Shown here: positions 50,039 through 59,040 of the stretch, piece after piece | Layout of the letters: the number at the start of each line of letters is the position of its first letter | How positions within the stretch are numbered: position 1 is the stretch's first letter | DNA from: Chitinophaga qingshengii | GTDB taxonomy: Bacteria > Bacteroidota > Bacteroidia > Chitinophagales > Chitinophagaceae | Reading direction: 5' to 3' | DNA: 64,000 nt | Assembly: GCF_014529935.1 (NCBI RefSeq) | Contig: NZ_JACVFC010000004.1 | Span: 62,001 to 126,000 of the forward strand | Translations under genes and position numbers: made by a program | Notes under the pieces: model-generated | The model's input: the letters and a program-made list of their open reading frames with translations, nothing else | Databases searched by the model: none | What the model was told of the DNA's origin: nothing

Positions 50039-52981
50039 ATGAAACTGCTTAAGCTAACTGTTTCGCTGTTGTTGTTCGCAGGAAGCCTGCAAACAGCTAT
50101 GGCCCAGGGAAAATTTCAGTGGAAGGAAGCTACCGCCGGCGGATATACTTACCGGTACGTAACGGATGACCCCATGAAGGCCCGCTTTTATACACTGAAA
50201 AATGGTCTCACGGTCATATTGAGTGTTAACAAAAAAGAGCCTCGCATTCAGACATTAATCGGTACCCGCGCCGGTAGCAACAACGATCCAAAAGATCATA
50301 CCGGTTTGGCCCACTACCTGGAACACCTGCTGTTTAAAGGTACCCAACAGTACGGATCACTCGACTGGGCAAAGGAAAAGCCCTATATCGACCAGATCGA
50401 GAACCTGTATGATAAATACAATAAAACAACAGATCCTGCTGCCCGTAAAGCAGTGTACCATCAGATCGACAGCGTATCCGGCATCGCGGCGAAATATGCG
50501 ATTGCCAACGAATACGATAAGATGATGACCGGCATGGGGGCACAGGGCACCAATGCGCACACCTGGGTGGAAGAAACGATCTACGAGGAAGATATTCCTT
50601 CCAATGCGATCGATAAGTACCTCACTGTACAGGCTGAACGTTTCCGCGACCCGGTATTCCGCCTCTTCCATACCGAACTGGAAGCGGTATACGAGGAAAA
50701 AAACCGTGGACTGGACAACGACGGCCGTAAGGTATATGAAACCTTGCTGGCTGCACTGTTCCCTACCCATAACTATGGACAGCAATCCACCATCGGTACG
50801 GTAGAACACCTGAAAAACCCTAACCTGAAGGCTATCCGGGATTTCTATAACACTTACTATGTGCCTAATAATATGGCCATCGTAATGGCAGGTGATTTCG
50901 ATCCTGACTACGTGATCAAAACCATCGACCAACAATTTGGTTATATGAAAGCTAAACCGGTGAAAGAATACAAACCCGCTCCTGAAGCACCTTTCAAAGC
51001 GCCGGTGGTGAAAGAAGTATTCGGTCCGGATGCTGAAAGCATCGATATCGCTTTCCGCTTGCCAGGGGCCCTCGATACCCAATCCAGCCTGGTATTAGGC
51101 GTACTCACCAGCATCCTGCAGAATGGTAAAGCCGGTCTGCTGGATCTGAACATCAACAAACAACAGAAAGCGCTGAGCGCCGGTGTACAGGTACTGGGTC
51201 TGAAAGACTACTCCGCCATGATATTGTCCGGTAAAGCCAAACAAGGCCAAACCCTGGATGATGTGAAAAGCCTGTTACTGGGACAACTGGATATCCTGAA
51301 AAAAGGCGCGTTTGATGAGTCGCTGGTGAAAGCCATCGTAAACAACGCCAAACTGTCTGAGCTCCAGGGTCTGGAAAGCAACAACAACCGCGCTACTTCC
51401 ATCATGGACGCTTTCATTAAAAGCAGGGCTGCCAACTGGGCTCATGATGTGTCTTATGTAGACGACATGGGTAAAGTCACCAAAAAACAAATTGTTGACT
51501 ACGCCAATAAATACTTCGCTAACAACTTTGTTGTGGTTTACAAACGTAAAGGGGAAGACAAAAACATCGAGAAGGTGGAGAAACCGGCTATCACACCGGT
51601 GGAAGTAAACCGCGAAGCTCAATCCGCTTTCCTGCAGAAAGTGGCTGCTATCCCGGCTACTGCAGTGAAACCACAATGGCTGGATTATGAAAAAGATATT
51701 CAGACTGCTCCTGTTGGCAACACCAATATGATGTACGTGCAAAACAAGGACAATGGCCTGTTCCGTTTGTACTATCGTTTTGACATGGGCTCCTGGAATA
51801 ACAAAAAACTGGGCCTGGCTGCACAATACCTGCAATTCCTGGGTACAGACAAATACACTTCCGAACAGATCAGTAAAGAGTTCTATAACATTGCCTGCAA
51901 CTTCAGCGTAAGTGCTTCAACAGAAAATACCACGATTGTTATCAGCGGTCTGCAGGAGAACTTCGATAAAGCGGTATCCCTGTTTGAACACGTGCTGGCC
52001 AATTGCAAACCTAATGAAGAAGCACTGGCTGCGCTGAAAGGACGGTTACAGAAATCCCGTGCAGATGCCAAGCTGAATAAAGGCGCTATCATGAAAGGTG
52101 TGGTGAACTACGCGATGTATGGTGCTAATAATCCGTTCAACAACCAGCTGAGCCAGGCCGATCTGGATGGTATCACTGCTGCAGAACTGACTGGTATGCT
52201 GCATGAGTTGCCCTCCTACAAACACACGATTATCTACTATGGTCCTCAGCCACTGGCGACTGCTGCTGCCGACGTGAAAAAACTGCATACGCTGCCTGCC
52301 AGCTTCAAAGAAATACCTGCTGCGGTGAAATTCACCAAAACCACGCAAACTGCCAACCAGGTGCTGTTTGCTGATTACGACATGGTACAGACGGAAGTAA
52401 ACTGGGTAGGTAATGGTGCAGTGTATGATCCGGCTAATACCGGTGTCATTTCCCTGTTCAACGCTTACTTCGGTGGAGGTATGGGTTCTATTGTATTCCA
52501 AACCATCCGTGAGTCCAAAGCACTGGCATACTCTACCTATGCTATGTTTGCATCTCCCGACAAAAAAGGAGAGCGTTATTCTCAGTTTGCCTACGTAGGT
52601 AGCCAGGCCGACAAAATGAACGATGCGATCAAGGGCATGAATGATTTGCTGAATGATATTCCACGTTCAGACAAAGCGCTGCAAACGGCTAAAGAATCCA
52701 TGAAACAGGATATCGAAACAGAAAGGATCACCAATGATGGTATCATCTTCAGCTACCTGGCTGCGCAGAAACTGGGCCTCAGCACAGATATCCGCAAACA
52801 GGTATACGAGTCCATTGATAAAATGAATTTCGATGATGTGAAGAAATTCCACGATACCAATATTGCCCACAAGCCTTATATGTACTGCATAGTGGCTTCC
52901 GGCAAGAAAGTCAATATAGACGATCTGAAAAAAATCGGTCCGGTGAAAACACTTTCCCTGGAAGAGATCTTCGGTTACTAA
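50039..52981 (+). CDS. M16 (insulinase/pitrilysin) family metallopeptidase, secreted
   Basis: 980 residues, full length with four M16 half-domains. Signal peptide MKLLKLTVSLLLFAGSLQTAMA-QG. The inverted zinc motif HYLEH (His92, Glu95, His96) lies in TGLAHYLEHLLFKGT and is followed by TELEAVYEEKNRGLDN with the third Glu ligand near residue 217; both halves look intact (FGGGMGSIVFQTIRESKALAYSTYAMF in the second). It should be a periplasmic or cell-surface protease of peptides. Monocistronic, with a clear promoter box and terminator. Confidence 0.95.
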   Translation: MKLLKLTVSLLLFAGSLQTAMAQGKFQWKEATAGGYTYRYVTDDPMKARFYTLKNGLTVILSVNKKEPRIQTLIGTRAGSNNDPKDHTGLAHYLEHLLFKGTQQYGSLDWAKEKPYIDQIENLYDKYNKTTDPAARKAVYHQIDSVSGIAAKYAIANEYDKMMTGMGAQGTNAHTWVEETIYEEDIPSNAIDKYLTVQAERFRDPVFRLFHTELEAVYEEKNRGLDNDGRKVYETLLAALFPTHNYGQQSTIGTVEHLKNPNLKAIRDFYNTYYVPNNMAIVMAGDFDPDYVIKTIDQQFGYMKAKPVKEYKPAPEAPFKAPVVKEVFGPDAESIDIAFRLPGALDTQSSLVLGVLTSILQNGKAGLLDLNINKQQKALSAGVQVLGLKDYSAMILSGKAKQGQTLDDVKSLLLGQLDILKKGAFDESLVKAIVNNAKLSELQGLESNNNRATSIMDAFIKSRAANWAHDVSYVDDMGKVTKKQIVDYANKYFANNFVVVYKRKGEDKNIEKVEKPAITPVEVNREAQSAFLQKVAAIPATAVKPQWLDYEKDIQTAPVGNTNMMYVQNKDNGLFRLYYRFDMGSWNNKKLGLAAQYLQFLGTDKYTSEQISKEFYNIACNFSVSASTENTTIVISGLQENFDKAVSLFEHVLANCKPNEEALAALKGRLQKSRADAKLNKGAIMKGVVNYAMYGANNPFNNQLSQADLDGITAAELTGMLHELPSYKHTIIYYGPQPLATAAADVKKLHTLPASFKEIPAAVKFTKTTQTANQVLFADYDMVQTEVNWVGNGAVYDPANTGVISLFNAYFGGGMGSIVFQTIRESKALAYSTYAMFASPDKKGERYSQFAYVGSQADKMNDAIKGMNDLLNDIPRSDKALQTAKESMKQDIETERITNDGIIFSYLAAQKLGLSTDIRKQVYESIDKMNFDDVKKFHDTNIAHKPYMYCIVASGKKVNIDDLKKIGPVKTLSLEEIFGY

Positions 52982-53003
52982 TACCGTTGAAATATAATAT
53001 AGG

Positions 53004-53040
53004 CGCGGCATACAGCATATTTGTATGCCGCGTTTTTTTT
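53004..53040 (+). terminator. Strong terminator after the M16 gene
   Basis: CGCGGCATACA (53004-53014) pairs perfectly with TGTATGCCGCG (53022-53032), 7-nt loop, then T8. Confidence 0.92.
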
Positions 53041-53093
53041 GCACTGCAATAAATAAACACCCTGTTGCGTTATCAGCAATATTTAATCACCCT

Positions 53094-53663
53094 ATGAAAA
53101 TGTACCGATTTTACGGATACGCAGTTATACTATTGCTGCTACCGTTGTCCGGGTTTGTTGGGAGCACTGTGGATCTGTACAATGTACGGTTGAGTCCCGG
53201 CAATATCAATCCGGATAAGATTTTCCTGCTGGTAGACAAAAGTGATTACCGGATGTATCTGTATGAAGATGTAACACTCAGAAAAATTTACAAAGTGGTT
53301 TTTGGTAACAAAGACCAGGGAGATAAGCTGGTGGAAGGTGATCGCAAAACACCGGAGGGTACTTTCCATATTCAGAACAAACGGATGGACAATAGATGGA
53401 GCCGTTTTATGTTGCTGGATTATCCGAATGAAGATTCCAAACAGAAATTTTATCAGCGGCAAAGTGATGGAAGCTTGTCCCAGAGCGCCAGTATGGGCGG
53501 AGGTATTGGTATACACGGTGTAGAATACGGGGCCGGTATCCGCGATAATTATGTGGATAGCAGGGTTAACTGGACACTGGGTTGTGTGAGTATGAAAAAT
53601 GGAGATGTGAACGAATTATATGAAATTGTTAAAGTCGGCACACCGGTGGTGATCCGTCGTTAA
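53094..53663 (+). CDS. L,D-transpeptidase (YkuD) family protein
   Basis: 189 residues from ATG 53094; the longer frame runs through the preceding terminator. Signal-anchor MKMYRFYGYAVILLLLPLSGFVGS. YkuD motifs: ILLVDKSDYRMYLYED, KTPEGTFHI, GIGIHGVEYGAG (catalytic His region) and WTLGCVSMKNGDVNELYEIV with the catalytic Cys. The canonical [ST]HGC reads TLGC here; other families also vary at this position. It likely cross-links or anchors peptidoglycan peptides in the periplasm. Confidence 0.88.
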   Translation: MKMYRFYGYAVILLLLPLSGFVGSTVDLYNVRLSPGNINPDKIFLLVDKSDYRMYLYEDVTLRKIYKVVFGNKDQGDKLVEGDRKTPEGTFHIQNKRMDNRWSRFMLLDYPNEDSKQKFYQRQSDGSLSQSASMGGGIGIHGVEYGAGIRDNYVDSRVNWTLGCVSMKNGDVNELYEIVKVGTPVVIRR

Positions 53664-53815
53664 AAAGGAAAGGTTTTTGTGGAGAGTACAGGTGTTTTCC
53701 AATGGCAGCGTAAGGAACTAACTTTACTGCAATCATTGTGTACTGCATCTAATGGTACGGACTTAATGTACTGTACCATGACTCCAATATATACGGCGGG
53801 TCAGATCCTGTGAAG

Positions 53816-53848
53816 AGCGCGCTCCACTCGGATGGTGCGCGCTTTTTT
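53816..53848 (+). terminator. Terminator in the LDT-hydrolase gap
   Basis: AGCGCGC (53816-53822) with GCGCGCT (53837-53843), inner CCA/TGG, then T6. It lies 150 nt after the L,D-transpeptidase stop; the 183-bp gap also holds the inverted repeat ATGGTAC/GTACCAT around 53752-53779 and a TAACTTTA box at about 53717, so a short independent transcript is possible. Confidence 0.7.
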
Positions 53849-54791
53849 ATTTTGCCATAAAATCTTTTACCAGTTGTTTCCATACCGGGCCGTCTTTCAT
53901 GCAGAAAGATTGATGGGCCGCGTCTTTAAAAACATACAATTGTTTTTGCGGGGAAGCCAGCTGGTTGAATACGCGTCGGGTTTCGTCGTTAGTGACCCGT
54001 GGGTCGCGTTGGCCCCAAAAAAGGAGCACGGGCATCTTTACCTGACGGGCATAGTCCTGGGGGTTATGACCGAATCCCCAGAATCCCAGTTCCAGCCCGC
54101 CCCAGAAAGTCAGCATTTGCGAGAGTGGCGTAGCTGGCAGGTGAACAGCCCGCATACGGCTCCGTACGGCATCTACCAGGGTAGCAAAGGGCGCCTCGAG
54201 GATAATTTTCTGCGGAGTGAGGTGATATTCCGGCACTGCTTTCAGAACGGCTGCTGCACCCATACTTACTCCCCAAAGGGTAATCGGTTGTTTAGACCGG
54301 GCCTGTACATAATCCCAGGCTAGTTTTACATCTTCCGCTTCTTTGTATCCGATAGTACAGGTACTGCCATCGCTGTTGCCATGGCCCCGGAAATCGAGCA
54401 GAAAAGTATTATAGCCCAGTTGCCGGAACCAATAGGCTTCCGGTAGCGGTCCTCCTTTATTGCCGCCATATCCGTGGAAGAGAATGACCGAGCCTTTGGC
54501 GTTGGGTACCGGCATCCACCATCCTTCCAGGTGCAGCCCGTTGGAGGTAAGCAGTTGCACGGTGTCATAAGTTATATTAGGGTGCGTGCTGGTAATGGAT
54601 TTGGAGAGTCGTACCCCAAAAAAGATCATTTTTAATTTTTCTCCCACGTTCATTTCCTCCGGGCGTTTGTTCCGCTGGCGGTTATTTTCATAGAAGTGGG
54701 TGAATTTCCAGGCGTGGAAAGCCGCGATGCAATTGAATAGCAGCGTGATAAACAGTAAGGTATAGAGGGCTTTTTTGAAGAAACGCCGCAT
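53847..54791 (-). CDS. Alpha/beta hydrolase, membrane-anchored
   Basis: 314 residues. An N-terminal TM helix (LYTLLFITLLFNCIAAF) is followed by an alpha/beta-hydrolase fold with the oxyanion HGYGGNKGG, the nucleophile elbow ITLWGVSMGAAAV (Ser in GVSMG), the acid near PVLLFWGQRDPRV and the His in DAAHQSFC. Similar proteins act on esters or lipids; the substrate is unknown. It is separated from acs by hairpin copy G, 12 nt from its ATG. Confidence 0.88.
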   Translation of the reverse strand: MRRFFKKALYTLLFITLLFNCIAAFHAWKFTHFYENNRQRNKRPEEMNVGEKLKMIFFGVRLSKSITSTHPNITYDTVQLLTSNGLHLEGWWMPVPNAKGSVILFHGYGGNKGGPLPEAYWFRQLGYNTFLLDFRGHGNSDGSTCTIGYKEAEDVKLAWDYVQARSKQPITLWGVSMGAAAVLKAVPEYHLTPQKIILEAPFATLVDAVRSRMRAVHLPATPLSQMLTFWGGLELGFWGFGHNPQDYARQVKMPVLLFWGQRDPRVTNDETRRVFNQLASPQKQLYVFKDAAHQSFCMKDGPVWKQLVKDFMAK

Positions 54792-54803
54792 AGGAATTGA
54801 TGG

Positions 54804-54909
54804 ATTTACGATTTTTTGATTTAGATATTTAAAAATGCAGCGAAGATCAACATTATAACAGATGATCTTCGCTGCATTTTTAAATATCTAAATCAAAAAA
54901 TTCCTAAAT
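54804..54909. repeat. Long-hairpin repeat element, copy G
   Basis: Arms from 54804 and ending 54909 pair over about 46 bp with one indel, with the ATTTAAAAATGCAGCGAAG core and a central AACATTATAACAGA loop. It ends 1 nt before the acs stop triplet (54911-54913) and sits 12 nt from the start codon of the downstream hydrolase, so it would be transcribed into its 5' leader if the genes were cotranscribed. Confidence 0.87.
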
Positions 54910-54910
54910 T

Positions 54911-56824
54911 TTAGAGCCTGCCTCTTTTGATTTCGTCGACCACACCAGGATCGAGGAGGGTGGAGGTATCGCCGAGGTTATCGAGTTCGTTTTCCGCGAT
55001 TTTGCGCAGGATACGACGCATGATTTTACCAGAGCGTGTTTTAGGGAGGCCGCTTACAAACTGGATCTTATCTGGTTTAGCGATAGGTCCGATAATGCGG
55101 GATACTGTTTGTGCAATATCTTTTTTGCTCAGTTCCGGTTCATGTGACATTCTTTCCATGATCACATAAGCGTAGATCCCTTGTCCTTTGATATCGTGGG
55201 GGTAGCCTACTACAGCGCTTTCTATGACGCCGGCGTGCATATTGATTGCGTTTTCCACTTCAGCGGTACCGATACGGTGTCCGCTCACGTTGAGTACGTC
55301 GTCTACCCGGCCGGTGATACGGTAGTAGCCGTCTTCATCGCGCATACAACCGTCGCCTGTGAAGTAGAGGTTCTCGTAGGTGGAGAAGTAGGTTTTGCGG
55401 AAGCGGTCATGATCGCCGTAGGTAGTACGGAGCATACCGGGCCATGGGTACTTGATACAGAGGTTACCATTAACACCGTTGCCTTCTATTTCCTTCCCGT
55501 TTTCATCAACCAGAATAGGTTGTACGCCTGGCAGGGGTAAAGTGGCAAAACCCGGTTTTTCCGGGGTAATGCCGGCTATCGGGGTGATCATGATACCACC
55601 GGTTTCTGTTTGCCACCAGGTATCTACAATCGGGCAGCGGCCTTTCCCGATATTGTCTTTAAACCAGTGCCATGCTTCTTCGTTGATGGGTTCCCCTACG
55701 CTACCCAGCTTTTTAAGAGAGCTGAGGTCTTTGTGGTTAACCGGACCGAGGCCGTAGCCCATCAGGCTGCGGATAGCCGTGGGCGCGGTATACAGGGTGT
55801 TGACACGGAACTTGTCAACAATTTCCCAGAGTCTGCCGGCATCCGGGTAAGTTGGTACGCCTTCAAACATAAGGGTGGTGGCACCTGCGCTGAGCGGGCC
55901 GTATACGATATAGCTATGACCTGTGATCCAGCCGATGTCGGCAGTACAGAAAAATACTTCACCGCGCTGGTACTGGAAAGTGTTAACGAAAGTGTAGTTG
56001 GTATACACCATATAGCCACCGCAGGTGTGTACCACACCTTTAGGTTTACCGGTAGAGCCGGAAGTATAGAGGATGAAGAGCATGTCTTCCGCATCCATTT
56101 CTTCAGCGGGGCAGGGGGGATTGCCCATGGTTTCTACCTGTTTGATTTCATCTTCCCACCAAACGTCTCTTCCTTTGAGCATGCTCACCGGAGTGCGGGT
56201 GCGGGTACATACGATTACTTTTTTAACGGTAGGGCAAGCCATCAGAGCGTCGTCAATCACGGATTTCAGGGGGATGTCCTTGTTGCCGCGGAAAGCGCCG
56301 TCGCAGGTGATGACCAGGCTTGCTTCCGCATCCTGGATCCTGTCGGCGATTGACTGGGCACTGAAGCCGCCGAATACCACAGAGTGGATGGCGCCAATGC
56401 GGGCGCAGGCCAATACAGCGATTGCCAGTTCCGGGATCATGCCCATATAAATACAAACGCGGTCGCCTTTTTTAACGCCATTGTTTTTCAGTACGTTAGC
56501 GAACTGGCATACCTTGTTATATAAGTCACGGTAGGTAATAATACGGTGGCGTTCTTCAGGGTCGTTGGGTTCCCAGATGATAGCCGGGGTGTTGCCGAGC
56601 GTGCCGAGATGGCGGTCCAGGCAGTTTTCGGTGATATTCAGTTTAGCACCGGAGAACCATTTGATCTCAGGATCTTTAAAGTTCCAGTCCAATACTTTGT
56701 CCCACTTACGGCGCCACATAAAGTGATCGGCTACATTGGCCCAGAATCCTTCCGGGTCTATTACGCTCTGCTGATAAACCTGTTGATAATCTTCTATAGT
56801 CTTAATCTGGTATGGGTACGACAT
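54911..56824 (-). CDS. acs: Acetyl-CoA synthetase
   Basis: 637 residues. N-terminal WANVADHFMWRRKWDKVLDWNFKDPEIKWF, adenylate-forming motifs ILYTSGSTGKPKGVVHT and YFTGDGCMRDEDGYYRITGRVDDVLNVSGHRIG, and the acetylation-site motif PKTRSGKIMRRILRKI near the end, whose Lys is regulated by acetylation in other bacteria. It activates acetate to acetyl-CoA. Monocistronic with its 3' end at hairpin copy G. It may cooperate with the CoA-transferase at 31747 in acetate handling, but that is inference. Confidence 0.97.
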   Translation of the reverse strand: MSYPYQIKTIEDYQQVYQQSVIDPEGFWANVADHFMWRRKWDKVLDWNFKDPEIKWFSGAKLNITENCLDRHLGTLGNTPAIIWEPNDPEERHRIITYRDLYNKVCQFANVLKNNGVKKGDRVCIYMGMIPELAIAVLACARIGAIHSVVFGGFSAQSIADRIQDAEASLVITCDGAFRGNKDIPLKSVIDDALMACPTVKKVIVCTRTRTPVSMLKGRDVWWEDEIKQVETMGNPPCPAEEMDAEDMLFILYTSGSTGKPKGVVHTCGGYMVYTNYTFVNTFQYQRGEVFFCTADIGWITGHSYIVYGPLSAGATTLMFEGVPTYPDAGRLWEIVDKFRVNTLYTAPTAIRSLMGYGLGPVNHKDLSSLKKLGSVGEPINEEAWHWFKDNIGKGRCPIVDTWWQTETGGIMITPIAGITPEKPGFATLPLPGVQPILVDENGKEIEGNGVNGNLCIKYPWPGMLRTTYGDHDRFRKTYFSTYENLYFTGDGCMRDEDGYYRITGRVDDVLNVSGHRIGTAEVENAINMHAGVIESAVVGYPHDIKGQGIYAYVIMERMSHEPELSKKDIAQTVSRIIGPIAKPDKIQFVSGLPKTRSGKIMRRILRKIAENELDNLGDTSTLLDPGVVDEIKRGRL

Positions 56825-57106
56825 AGCACCATAAATGTTTATTGGTTAAGTAGATTTTTTCCTAACGGGCTTTAAATTTAAGAAAAACCCGACGGTATGC
56901 TAGAGAAAATCTAAAAAAACATGTTAAAACCAGATTATTTTTCAAAACGCATCCTGGAATGGGCCATGAGAAAGCACCTATAGAGCAATACAATAGCTAC
57001 TGCCTATGGCGGGCAGGTGATAGTAAGGCCACTAAGGTGCTGGAAAAAGATGGGAAAGGTGGTGGGTTACGGGAGCGGATAGCTGGTCTGTATCTCCGGA
57101 AATTGT

Positions 57107-57388
57107 CTACAGCTGGTGTTTATTCCTGATTTTTGTCGCGTCTTTCCAGAAGGAGTTGTACACTTCATCCATGATTTCCACTACCCGCTTGCTTTCCGCG
57201 CTGCTCAAATAGGAGCTTAGTTTGTTTTTGTCTGCGTTGAGACGTGCTCCTTCTTTGGCGCGCATTTTCCGGTAGAAGGTGGGAGTGCTCCAGTTACAGT
57301 CCTGGCATACTCTTTCGCGGAAGAGGGTGGCCATGCCTGCAAACTTTTCATGAATCGCAAATAAAAGGTTAGGAGAGTCTTTACTCAT
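57107..57388 (-). CDS. Hypothetical small protein with CxxC and HTH-like segment
   Basis: 93 residues from ATG 57388 (MSKDSPNLLFAIHEKF); the longer frame adds 11 residues. Helical throughout, with CQDCNWSTPTFYRKMRAKEG in the middle, which looks like a helix-turn-helix with a CxxC before it, and a C-terminal helix. No family was recognised. It lies 281 nt from the acs start across a featureless gap (56825-57106) and divergently from the XRE regulator 458 nt upstream. Possibly a small regulator. Confidence 0.6.
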   Translation of the reverse strand: MSKDSPNLLFAIHEKFAGMATLFRERVCQDCNWSTPTFYRKMRAKEGARLNADKNKLSSYLSSAESKRVVEIMDEVYNSFWKDATKIRNKHQL

Positions 57389-57583
57389 AGCAAATTGATT
57401 TTTTATGGTGAATAATGCCATTCCAATTATCCCGTATGAACTGTAGCAAAATGAGAGTATTAATAGCTATCAGTGAATACAGTTATAACTGTGAAATTTA
57501 TCAGCATAAAATTACACTATTTGCTGATACTATCCACGGGAATGCTTTCTGGCGCTGCTTTAGAGTGATTTTACGGACAGAAT

Positions 57584-57755
57584 TCCGATCAAATATCATG
57601 TGTGATCTCTCATCATGACAGGGGGGCTATTTTCCTGTAATTATTTCAATCATTAGCGCTTTTTTCCGATCAAAATGATCGAAAAATAATTTTTCCCTAC
57701 TACGTTTATGCATAAAAGTTAGCCATTACGATCATTCTGCTACTTCCCATGATCA
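57584..57755. promoter_or_regulatory. Cluster of GATC-containing half-sites upstream of the XRE gene
   Basis: The 458-bp AT-rich gap 57389-57846 contains the perfect dyad CGATCA-AAA-TGATCG (57667-57681), and further (C/T)GATC(A) units at 57586, 57603, 57729 and 57750 (TGATCA). Likely operator sites for a regulator, possibly the XRE protein encoded next. No other feature was seen in the gap. Confidence 0.4.
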
Positions 57756-57846
57756 TTTTATTATTTTTTGAAGTGTTTTGATAATTTTATTTACGAAATG
57801 AAAGATTAATTGTTATATTATACCATCTTTTATAAAAACACGAACG

Positions 57847-58455
57847 ATGCAGTCGAGTTTGATACACATGGGTCAGCGCCTAAAACAGATACTGAAGCAG
57901 AAAAAAATCAAGATCATCGATTTTGCAAAAATGGCCGGCTTCACCAACCAAATTGCCCACTATCACCTGCGGAACGGAGATATGAAACGGGTTAACCTGG
58001 AACGTTTCTGTCAGATTATCGGTATTACGCCAGATGAATTTATCCGCTGGAACGGCACGATGCAGCTGGCCAACGGGAAAAGTATTCACCATGGCAACCG
58101 CCTGCAGCACCTTATTGCGGAGAAAGGACTGAATAAAAGTAAACTGGCGGAACGACTGAATATGAGCCGGCGAACGATGTATAATGTTTTTGAGAAAGAG
58201 ACTTTTTCGCCGGATGAACTGGATCGTGTGGCCCGTGGATTGGACATGACACCGGAAGCGTTTCTGAACCCCGGCACTACGCAGGAAACCAGGCTTACAG
58301 ACAGCGATGAAATGATGACGCTGCGCGAGAAATACTATAAAATACTGGAAGAACACACACAACTGCTAAAGAGCCATGCAGCCCTGAAAGATGAGGTGCT
58401 GAAAATGAAAAAAGAGCTGGCCACCCTTCGTAAGGGAAAAACGAAGAAGGGGTAA
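57847..58455 (+). CDS. XRE-family regulator with two helix-turn-helix domains
   Basis: 202 residues. Two tandem XRE domains: GQRLKQILKQKKIKIIDFAKMAGFTNQ (about 9-65) and GNRLQHLIAEKGLNKSKLAERLNMSRRTMYNVFEKE (about 83-140), each followed by a PDEF/PEAF stretch. The C-terminal 50 residues form a Lys/Glu-rich coiled coil, good for dimerisation. Upstream is a cluster of GATC sites. It should be a transcription factor; its targets are unknown. Convergent with the nucleotidase gene, 38 nt apart. Confidence 0.85.
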   Translation: MQSSLIHMGQRLKQILKQKKIKIIDFAKMAGFTNQIAHYHLRNGDMKRVNLERFCQIIGITPDEFIRWNGTMQLANGKSIHHGNRLQHLIAEKGLNKSKLAERLNMSRRTMYNVFEKETFSPDELDRVARGLDMTPEAFLNPGTTQETRLTDSDEMMTLREKYYKILEEHTQLLKSHAALKDEVLKMKKELATLRKGKTKKG

Positions 58456-58492
58456 TCTCCTGCAACCTGCTGTTGCCGTTACCCCTTTGCGA

Positions 58493-59032
58493 TTATACCC
58501 TGGCCGCCGGTACCTCTACTCCCAATGCGGCTGCTACATCTTCCCAGTTGTTTACCCGCTCATAATCTGCCAGATGAACATTATGCGGTGCGGTAAACAA
58601 TAACTGTCTTCCTTTAAAATGCCGCAGGTTCTTGTCGTAATCGTCGATCATAATATCGGCTTCCACAATGGTTTTGGAACCGCAGAATACAATATTGTGC
58701 CAGCTGATGAATGGAAAATGTTCATTCAGCCATTCCAGTTTTTCCTTGAGTGATAAGGGAAACTCCATTGCTGCGGATACAATGAATACCTCATATTTTT
58801 CCATCAGCGCTTTAATCACCTCCTGACTTCCCGGTATTACCGGCGCAGTCCTGAAAAATCCTGCTGAACGCAACAATTTGTGTACTAATCCTTCCGGTAA
58901 TACTTCTCCTTCCGGAACACCATGCAACGCCTGAAGGTCCAGCTTAATGCCATGTGATGCTTCATAACTGTTCACATAATGGGCAGTCAGATCTGCCATT
59001 ACATTATCCATGTCTATTACTATTCTTGCCAT
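58493..59032 (-). CDS. 5'(3')-deoxyribonucleotidase-like HAD phosphatase
   Basis: 179 residues from ATG 59032 (MARIVIDMDNVMADLTAHY). HAD motif I IDMDNVMAD, motif II IVSAAM, and DIMIDDYDKNLRHFKG near the C-terminus match the NT5C-type 5'-nucleotidase family, which dephosphorylates deoxyribonucleotides. It is transcribed divergently from the DeoR gene across an 81-nt gap filled with phased repeats, so it is probably the regulator's main target. A -7 box TATATTTG on the minus strand (59049-59056) lies inside the repeats. Confidence 0.85.
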   Translation of the reverse strand: MARIVIDMDNVMADLTAHYVNSYEASHGIKLDLQALHGVPEGEVLPEGLVHKLLRSAGFFRTAPVIPGSQEVIKALMEKYEVFIVSAAMEFPLSLKEKLEWLNEHFPFISWHNIVFCGSKTIVEADIMIDDYDKNLRHFKGRQLLFTAPHNVHLADYERVNNWEDVAAALGVEVPAARV

Positions 59033-59040
59033 ATTTTGCT

